Source: Terriglobia bacterium
Lineage (GTDB): Bacteria; Acidobacteriota; Terriglobia; UBA7540
Direction: 5' to 3'
Assembly (NCBI GenBank): GCA_030040515.1
Contig: JASHTO010000702.1
Location: 1 to 7,060, forward strand
DNA: 7,060 nt
A program made the position numbers and the translations under genes. This document shows, piece by piece, positions 1-4,550 of this stretch (positions are counted from its first letter, which is position 1; the number at the start of each line of letters is the position of its first letter). The notes under the pieces were generated by a model. The model was given only the letters and a program-made list of their open reading frames with translations. It had not been told where the DNA came from and ran no database searches.

Positions 1-1607
1 ACTTTGCCGAAGCGGTGATTGCCGCCGGCCTGATTTGGGTTGGTCCGCCGCCGGACGCTATTCGCGCCATGGGGCAGAAGGACACAGCGAAGCGGCTGAT
101 GCACGCCGCAGGCGTTCCCACCACGCCAGGGTACTTGGGCGAGGACCAAACGGAATCAAATCTGGCTCGCGAAGCTGCGGCCCTCGGCTGGCCCATCCTG
201 ATTAAGGCCGTGGCGGGCGGTGGCGGCAAGGGCATGCGCAAAGTCGTGGCGCAGGAAGAGTTCAGCTCAGCGCTCGCCTCCGCGAAGCGCGAGGCCGCAG
301 GCGCCTTCGGCGATGACCGCGTCTTTCTGGAAAAATACATCGAACGCCCTCGCCACATTGAGGTGCAGGTGTTCGGAGACCGCCAGGGCAATTTCGTGCA
401 CCTGTTCGAGCGCGACTGTTCCATCCAGCGGCGCTATCAGAAAGTCATTGAGGAAGCGCCGGCGCCGGGCATGGATGCGGCCACGCGCCGGCGCATCTGC
501 GACGCAGCCCTGGCGGCAGCGCGCGCCGTGCACTACGAAAGCGCCGGCACCGTCGAGTTCATTGCGGACGCCAGCCAGGGCTTGGATGCTGACCACATCT
601 GGTTTATGGAAATGAACACGCGGCTTCAGGTGGAACACCCCGTGACGGAAGCCATCACGGGGGTAGACCTGGTGGAGTGGCAATTGCGAGTCGCGTCCGG
701 TGAACCCTTGCCGCTGCGCCAGGACGAAATCAAATTGAGCGGTTGGGCCATGGAAGCGCGGCTCTACGCGGAGAATCCGGCCACGGGTTTCCTGCCCTCC
801 ACTGGACCGCTGACGCACTTCCGCGTTCCACACGAAGTTCGCGTCGATGCGGGAGTGGAAGAGGGCGGCGAGGTGAACAGCTTCTATGATCCTATGATTG
901 CGAAGCTCATCGCCTCCGGCCCCACACGAACTGCTGCGGCCGCTAACCTGGCAGGCGCGTGCTCGCAAGTGGAGGTGTGGCCGGTAAAGACCAACGCCGG
1001 ATTCCTGGCCCGCATCCTCGTCGATGCGGATTTCGTCGCCGGGAACATTGACACGTCTTTCATCGACAGTCGGCGGGACCGGCTGATTCCATCCGCCGAA
1101 CCCTCGGAGCAGACAGTGGAAACGGCCGCCGGCGTGCGACTGGCCCGGGAGTGGAATGCCCAGGAGCCATGGCGCGCACTCGAGGGCTTTCGGTTGAACG
1201 CGCCCCCCCACATGCACGTTAGCCTGCAAAACGGAGATCGATGTTACCAGGTTGAGCAAACGTCTCGCGTGGCCGCTTCCCTGCCCGCGCGCGACTTCGG
1301 AACTGACATCGTGGTTTTTACAGGCGGCAATGCCTACTCGTTCGCCGATCCCACTCTGCTGGCCCAAAGCGCCTCCCCGGCATCTACGGGCAAGATCAGT
1401 TCACCCATGCCCGGCCGCATTATCGCGCTGCGTGTCAAAGCGGGTGACCGGGTGGCAAAGGGACAGCCACTGGTGATTCTGGAAGCGATGAAAATCGAGC
1501 ACACGCTGCAAGCCCCATTTCCCGGCGCGGTGACGGCCGTTTCCGCCCAGGAGGGCGAACAGGTGAGCGAAGGCGTTGTGCTGGTTCAGCTTGATCGCAA
1601 GGAGTAA
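1..1607 (+). CDS. Acyl-CoA carboxylase biotin carboxylase/BCCP subunit (probably 3-methylcrotonyl-CoA carboxylase alpha), 5' partial
   Basis: This subunit carboxylates a covalently bound biotin using ATP and bicarbonate; a separate carboxyltransferase subunit, presumably encoded just upstream outside the window, would then carboxylate the acyl-CoA. The reading frame is open from base 3, so the 5' end is missing; 534 residues are visible, against about 650-670 for the family, so roughly 100 N-terminal residues are lost. Visible order: ATP-grasp glycine loop GGGGKGMR (fragment residues 72-79), HIEVQVFGD, ERDCSIQRR (136-144) followed by QKVIEEAPAP, MEMNTRLQVEHP (202-213), biotin carboxylase C-domain with FLPSTGPLTHFR and YDPMIAKLI, a linker, then a C-terminal biotinyl domain with EAMKIEH, whose Lys (fragment residue 497) is the biotin site. 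This single-chain architecture fits MCC and PCC alpha subunits. The MaoC and CitE-like neighbours favour leucine catabolism (MccA/LiuD/AccA1 type), but substrate cannot be read from the sequence. The MaoC gene starts 4 bases after the stop. Confidence 0.93.
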   Translation, partial: FAEAVIAAGLIWVGPPPDAIRAMGQKDTAKRLMHAAGVPTTPGYLGEDQTESNLAREAAALGWPILIKAVAGGGGKGMRKVVAQEEFSSALASAKREAAGAFGDDRVFLEKYIERPRHIEVQVFGDRQGNFVHLFERDCSIQRRYQKVIEEAPAPGMDAATRRRICDAALAAARAVHYESAGTVEFIADASQGLDADHIWFMEMNTRLQVEHPVTEAITGVDLVEWQLRVASGEPLPLRQDEIKLSGWAMEARLYAENPATGFLPSTGPLTHFRVPHEVRVDAGVEEGGEVNSFYDPMIAKLIASGPTRTAAAANLAGACSQVEVWPVKTNAGFLARILVDADFVAGNIDTSFIDSRRDRLIPSAEPSEQTVETAAGVRLAREWNAQEPWRALEGFRLNAPPHMHVSLQNGDRCYQVEQTSRVAASLPARDFGTDIVVFTGGNAYSFADPTLLAQSASPASTGKISSPMPGRIIALRVKAGDRVAKGQPLVILEAMKIEHTLQAPFPGAVTAVSAQEGEQVSEGVVLVQLDRKE

Positions 1608-1611
1608 CCCC

Positions 1612-2061
1612 ATGCCCGGACTGACCTACGAACGATTCGAAATCGGCAAACACATCGTACACAGCATCCGTCGCACGGTGACGGAGACAGATAACCTGCT
1701 CTTCACAGCTCTTACCCACAATCCCCAACCGCTTCACCTGGATGCGGAATACGCGCGGGCGACGGAGTTCGGACGCATCCTTGTGAATGGGATTTTTACA
1801 TTTGGACTGATGGTGGGCCTCTCGGTAAACGACACTACCTTGGGAACGCTGGTGGCCAATCTCGGCTATGACGCCGTCACCATGCCGCACCCGGTTTTTG
1901 TGGGCGATACCTTGCGGGCAGAAACGCAGGTGGTGGACAAGCGCGAGAGCAAGTCACGTCCCAATGCCGGCATTGTGGTTTTCGAACACAAAATGTTCAA
2001 CCAGCGCGATGAAATCGTTTGCCAATGCCGCCGGACGGCACTGATGAAGAAGTCCGCGTGA
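1612..2061 (+). CDS. MaoC-family acyl-CoA hydratase (Rv2499c-like; methylglutaconyl-/itaconyl-CoA hydratase candidate)
   Basis: A 149-residue single hot-dog-fold protein. The ATG at 1612 is chosen because AAGGAG (1599-1604, inside the end of the previous gene) lies 7 bases upstream, and because the family N-terminus (YERFEIGK) follows at once. The active-site segment is LTHNPQPLHLDAEYA (residues 34-48), where the usual hydratase-2 motif has Asp and His five residues apart; here they are Asn37 and His42. The later segments VNGIFTFGLMVGLSVNDTTLG and KRESKSRPNAGIVVFEH are, from memory, typical of small MaoC proteins next to CitE-like lyases. Such enzymes hydrate 3-methylglutaconyl-CoA and/or itaconyl-CoA (M. 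tuberculosis Rv2499c, Pseudomonas Ich). The position between a biotin carboxylase and a CoA-ester lyase fits the hydration step between them. The family is secure; the substrate is inference. Confidence 0.9.
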   Translation: MPGLTYERFEIGKHIVHSIRRTVTETDNLLFTALTHNPQPLHLDAEYARATEFGRILVNGIFTFGLMVGLSVNDTTLGTLVANLGYDAVTMPHPVFVGDTLRAETQVVDKRESKSRPNAGIVVFEHKMFNQRDEIVCQCRRTALMKKSA

Positions 2062-2067
2062 TGGAAA

Positions 2068-2073
2068 GGGAGG
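2068..2073 (+). promoter_or_regulatory. Ribosome binding site fixing the TTG start of the CoA-ester lyase gene
   Basis: GGGAGG, within AAAGGGAGG, lies 6 bases before TTG at 2080. The conserved family N-terminus RSWLFVPGD begins three residues after this TTG. No ATG or GTG in the same frame gives a better start; the ATG overlapping the previous stop (TGATGG, 2061) is in another frame. Confidence 0.75.
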
Positions 2074-2079
2074 CGTTTC

Positions 2080-2961
2080 TTGACCCCACGGTCCTGGCTG
2101 TTTGTTCCGGGCGACCGGCCTGACAGGATTTCGAAAGCATTCGCATCGGGCACGGACGCGGTGATCGTTGACCTTGAGGACGCTGTCTTGCCGCAGAACA
2201 AGCCTCAGGCCAGGGCGGAGCTCGCCGCACTCAACTGCACCCCCCTATCGGCCTCATCGCAGTTGTGGGTCCGAATCAACCCGCTGGATACGCCGGACGC
2301 ACAGCTCGATCTCTCCGCGGCGTTGCCCAAGGGACCGACGGGCGTCGTGCTTCCCAAGGCGCAATCCGTCGCGGCCATTGTTGAACTCGGACAGCGCCTC
2401 AGCAAGCTGGAAAATGCGGCAGGACGAGCAGTGGGCGAAATCAAGATCCTCCCCATCGTTACCGAAACTCCGCAGGCGATCTTTGCGCTAGGATCGTATG
2501 CCGATGGGAACCCGCGTCTCGCCGGACTCACCTGGGGCGCCGAAGACCTTTCAGCGGCAGTGGGCGCCACAACGGCACGCGACGAGCGCGGCGCGTTCAC
2601 GCCCCTCTACGAACTTGCGAGGTCGTTGTGCCTCGCGGCAGCCGCGGCAGCCTCTGTTGCGCCTGTTGAAACGATCTACCCGGCTTATCAGGATTCCCAG
2701 GGCCTCCGCACTTATGCGCAAAAAGGCCGCCGCGACGGCTTCCAGGGCATGTTGGCAATCCATCCCACGCAGGTTCCGGTCATCAATGAGGTCTTCACAC
2801 CCACGGCCGACGAGATTGCTTATTCCGAACGCGTCGTGGCGGCATTCGAATCGAATCCGGGGCGCGGCGCGCTCGCCCTGGACGGCAAGATGCTGGACGC
2901 ACCTCACCTGAAACAGGCGAAGCGCCTGCTTGCGTGGCGTGACCGCTTGAAACTCTGCTGA
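2080..2961 (+). CDS. CitE-like CoA-ester lyase, HpcH/HpaI aldolase family (HMG-CoA/citramalyl-CoA lyase candidate)
   Basis: A 293-residue TIM-barrel CoA-ester lyase that makes retro-Claisen/aldol cleavages of 3-hydroxyacyl-CoA substrates using Mg2+. Landmarks in order: RSWLFVPGD (4-12), VDLEDAV (30-36), substrate-binding Arg in RINP (Arg65), PKA (92-94), metal ligand Glu129 in TETPQ, metal ligand Asp156 in WGAEDLSA, a GFQGMLAIHPTQV segment, and a C-terminal lid DGKMLDAPH (268-276) with the Asp-containing motif known from CLYBL and Rv2498c. Length is normal. Translation starts at TTG, 18 bases after the MaoC stop. M. tuberculosis Rv2498c, in an equivalent neighbourhood, is reported to cleave (R)-HMG-CoA and (S)-citramalyl-CoA, in leucine and itaconate breakdown; I infer a similar role. 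The TGA stop (2959-2961) lies inside the left arm of palindromic element 1, so the extreme 3' end may have been supplied by that element. True citrate-lyase beta subunit function is unlikely, since no citDF partners are visible. Confidence 0.92.
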   Translation: MTPRSWLFVPGDRPDRISKAFASGTDAVIVDLEDAVLPQNKPQARAELAALNCTPLSASSQLWVRINPLDTPDAQLDLSAALPKGPTGVVLPKAQSVAAIVELGQRLSKLENAAGRAVGEIKILPIVTETPQAIFALGSYADGNPRLAGLTWGAEDLSAAVGATTARDERGAFTPLYELARSLCLAAAAAASVAPVETIYPAYQDSQGLRTYAQKGRRDGFQGMLAIHPTQVPVINEVFTPTADEIAYSERVVAAFESNPGRGALALDGKMLDAPHLKQAKRLLAWRDRLKLC

Positions 2962-3078
2962 ATCTTGCAAAATATAGTGACAATAATTCTCTGTAGCGTC
3001 GCTCGATGAGCGTCGAAAATCTGGCGGTCGTAGACCGCCGCTACAACAGCGGTTGTCACTATATTTTGCAAGATTCAG
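2958..3078. repeat. Palindromic cloverleaf element 1 (121 bp) with 26-bp perfect terminal inverted repeats
   Basis: Bases 2958-2983 and 3053-3078 are perfect reverse complements over 26 bp. Inside, TGTAGC (2992-2997) pairs with GCTACA (3040-3045). Within that lie two hairpins: CGCTC/GAGCG (3000-3004/3008-3012, loop GAT) and GGCGGTC/GACCGCC (3023-3029/3033-3039, loop GTA). The whole would fold as a long stem capped by a two-armed cloverleaf on either strand. It encodes no protein and lacks a U-tract, so it resembles a REP/BIME- or MITE-like element rather than a classical terminator. It lies between convergent genes, so the structure might still stop transcription from both sides. The GGCGGTC...GACCGCCGCTACA core is, from memory, of a kind common in intergenic regions of some soil bacteria. 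The left arm overlaps the lyase stop codon. Confidence 0.85.
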
Positions 3079-3079
3079 T

Positions 3080-3262
3080 AAGTTGGCCACACAAAATGAT
3101 GCGCTGAATTGTGCGGCACGCCGGGGTAGCCACAGTCAACTTGCAGCGCGGGTTGACCGTGGGCTTGCCCACGACTCGCCAACCCACGGTCAGAAAAGCC
3201 CTGACCGCGGCTACCCCTGCCCCTGGACAGGGATTATGTGCATTATTTTGTGCGGCCAACTT
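3080..3262. repeat. Palindromic element 2 (183 bp) with nested inverted repeats
   Basis: The outer arms 3080-3102 and 3240-3262 match as inverted repeats at 21 of 23 positions. Nested inside, GGGGTAGCC (3123-3131) is the exact reverse complement of GGCTACCCC (3209-3217), extending with mismatches to 14 of 16 bases. GACCGTGGG (3155-3163) pairs with CCCACGGTC (3183-3191), and an alternative short hairpin GTGGGC-TT-GCCCAC (3159-3172) competes with it. No coding potential is apparent. The element begins one base after element 1 ends, so the two form a composite 305-bp palindromic block between convergent genes. The arm sequences of the two elements are unrelated, so they are probably different repeat families. 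The 35 bases from 3263 to the end of the ligase pseudogene hold nothing I recognise. Confidence 0.8.
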
Positions 3263-3297
3263 CGCCTGGTTGTCGTTGTACCTTACGGCAAGACGAT

Positions 3298-4076
3298 TCA
3301 TTTGACGCTCTGGGCTGCGCGACGAATTTCTTCCAGGGCTTGTGGATTGGCGAGCGCGGTGAGGTTTGCGGGCGATTTCCCCTCATAGACCATGCGAATC
3401 AGCCTGCGCGAGCGCTCCACCGTGTGTAAGGAACGGACTCCAGCACCGCCTTGTAGGTGCCTTCGCTGCTGAAAACCTTTCCGGCGCGGGGATAGCCGTC
3501 GTTGAGAAATAGAATGGGGGCTTGCGCCTGCCGAAGGCGAGACGCCACTTCTTCCGGCGGAATCCGCGCCGGCATCTGCATGCACGCAGCGCCATTCTTG
3601 AACGCCGCAAACATCACCGTCACCACTTGGGGAGAGATCGGCATGCACATCGCCAGGCGCTGCCCTAGTCCGATTCCCAGGTGCTGCAGGGCACGGCCAA
3701 GCCGGTCGACTTCCTCATGGAGCTCCTGATAACTGACCGTCCGTCGCCAGCCATCGTCCGCCTCAAAGCGAAGCGCTGTGGCCGCTCCGCGCCCGTTTCG
3801 CACGTGCCGGTCGATGCAGTTGTGAACGATATTAAGCTTCCCTCCGAGAAACCAGGTGGTCCATGGCATGCCGCGCGAGTCATCGTACAAGCGGTTGTAT
3901 TTCCTGAACCACTCCACGCCTAAATGCTCCAGGGCAGAATTCCAGAACCATTCGATTTCCCGCGCCGACCGGCTGACAAGCTCTTGCCAGGAGTCGATGC
4001 CGTGCAGGTTCATGAACTCCCGTACCCTCGATCGCTCCAGATATTTTTCAGTAGGTTTCCAGGCGAAACTGTCCAT
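3298..4076 (-). pseudogene. AMP-forming acyl-CoA synthetase (acetyl-/acetoacetyl-CoA synthetase-like), internally deleted pseudogene
   Basis: On the minus strand, ATG at 4076-4074 follows GGGAGAG (4091-4085). The frame reads a good ACS-type N-terminus: FAWKPTEKYLERSRV, WFWNSALEHLGVEWF, GMPWTTWFLGGKLNIVHNCIDRH, then RTVSYQELHEEVDRLGRAL and PISPQVVTVMFAAFKNGA. After about residue 216 (GTYKAVLESVP) it runs into TGA at 3401-3399. In another frame, 3420-3298 encodes RRLIRMVYEGK...LANPQALEEIRRA, which is the usual extreme C-terminus of ACS-like ligases (normally after the KTRSGK motif). About 370-400 residues are absent, including the AMP-binding P-loop, the adenylate-binding core and the catalytic Lys, and the joint is out of frame. 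No activity is expected. Intact relatives activate acetate, propionate or acetoacetate; which one is unknown. The gene converges on the lyase gene and diverges from the dehydrogenase. Confidence 0.85.
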
Positions 4077-4141
4077 AAATTTCGCTCTCCCGGAAGTTTT
4101 ACGTGCACTCTGTCCGGCAGTGCCATAGTTTGAAGTTTCGG

Positions 4142-4288
4142 CGTAGGGGCACCCCTTGCGGGTGCCCTGTCTGATACTGCAGGACTGAAAGGCGAGACTG
4201 ATGCTGATGTGGCTGATCGTGAAAATCTTGCGGGTGCCCTGCCTGATACTGCAGGACTGAAAGGGCAGGGACAAGCCCTGCCCCTACG
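4142..4288. repeat. Palindromic element 3 with hairpins at both ends
   Basis: CGTAGGGGC (4142-4150) is the exact reverse complement of GCCCCTACG (4280-4288). The left end forms a hairpin GGGCACCC/GGGTGCCC (4147-4154/4160-4167, loop CTTGC). The right end forms GGGCAGGG/CCCTGCCC (4263-4270/4276-4283, loop ACAAG). Both have an 8-bp stem and a 5-base loop. The middle holds a direct repeat, listed separately. The element lies in the promoter region of the ligase pseudogene, 66 bases upstream of its start codon. No transposase or coding frame is associated. The repeat class resembles intergenic palindromes I recall from soil bacteria. Confidence 0.7.
4155..4264 (+). repeat. Direct repeat: two 38-bp copies, 72 bp apart, inside element 3
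   Basis: Bases 4155-4192 and 4227-4264 are identical at 37 of 38 positions (T4170 against C4242). Each copy starts CTTGCGGGTGCCCTG and contains the PstI-type palindrome CTGCAG. The 34 bases between the copies are not part of the repeat. The first copy carries the right half of the left hairpin and the second lacks the matching left half, which suggests partial duplication of one element. Two copies with one spacer do not make a CRISPR array. Confidence 0.8.
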
Positions 4289-4440
4289 AATTTCAAATTG
4301 CACCATCACTGCCCTCCGACGCTCCTTGCAGTAGAAGCTCAACATGCTTAAAATGAGCTCATCGGATGACAACCTCTGGTCCATTCTGATTTGACGTGGC
4401 GCCTTTCCTGATTCCTTGAACGCACGCTTCGCCGCGTTAG
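4289..4440. other. Intergenic stretch with no recognised feature
   Basis: This lies between element 3 and the next inverted repeat, in the divergent region between the ligase pseudogene and the dehydrogenase gene. I see no RNA gene, no convincing -35/-10 pair and no coding frame with family resemblance. TTGACG at 4391 is a possible -35, but no TATAAT-like box sits at the right distance. A promoter for the dehydrogenase must lie somewhere upstream of 4551, but I cannot place it. Confidence 0.4.
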
Positions 4441-4499
4441 TGAGACATTTGCGCCGACCGAATGAGTGTAGCGCAGCCGAAAGGGCGGAAAAAGTCTCA
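4441..4499. repeat. Short interrupted inverted repeat (TGAGAC...GTCTCA) upstream of the dehydrogenase gene
   Basis: TGAGACATTT (4441-4450) and AAAAGTCTCA (4490-4499) match as inverted repeats at 9 of 10 positions and enclose 39 GC-rich bases. It ends 51 bases before the dehydrogenase start codon, so it could be a small repetitive palindrome, a transcript leader structure or a regulator site. The symmetry and the position are all that can be seen; no regulator family is implied. Confidence 0.45.
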
Positions 4500-4550
4500 T
4501 CGAACCATAATGCCGAAATTTGGCTCTAAGCAAAGAGTGAGGGCGAAACG

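Noticed and set aside
15..17. GTG as start of the biotin carboxylase gene
   Set aside because: The frame is open upstream, and the preceding residues (FAEA) continue the conserved family sequence. The gene is simply cut by the window edge.
267..1367. Long minus-strand open frame (366 codons) opposite the biotin carboxylase gene
   Set aside because: It is the antisense shadow of a clearly conserved GC-rich coding sequence, it has no recognisable domain, and the plus-strand frame carries all the family motifs.
2061..2063. ATG overlapping the MaoC stop (TGATGG) as start of the lyase gene
   Set aside because: It is in a different frame from the lyase. The TTG at 2080 with its own ribosome binding site fits the conserved N-terminus.
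2958..3078. tRNA-like or structured RNA gene, because of the cloverleaf fold
   Set aside because: The 26-bp closing stem is far too long for a tRNA, and no T-loop or anticodon-arm consensus is present. The symmetry fits a palindromic repeat better.
4155..4264. Start of a CRISPR array
   Set aside because: Only two repeat copies around one 34-base interval, the repeat overlaps hairpins of a larger palindrome, and no cas genes are present.
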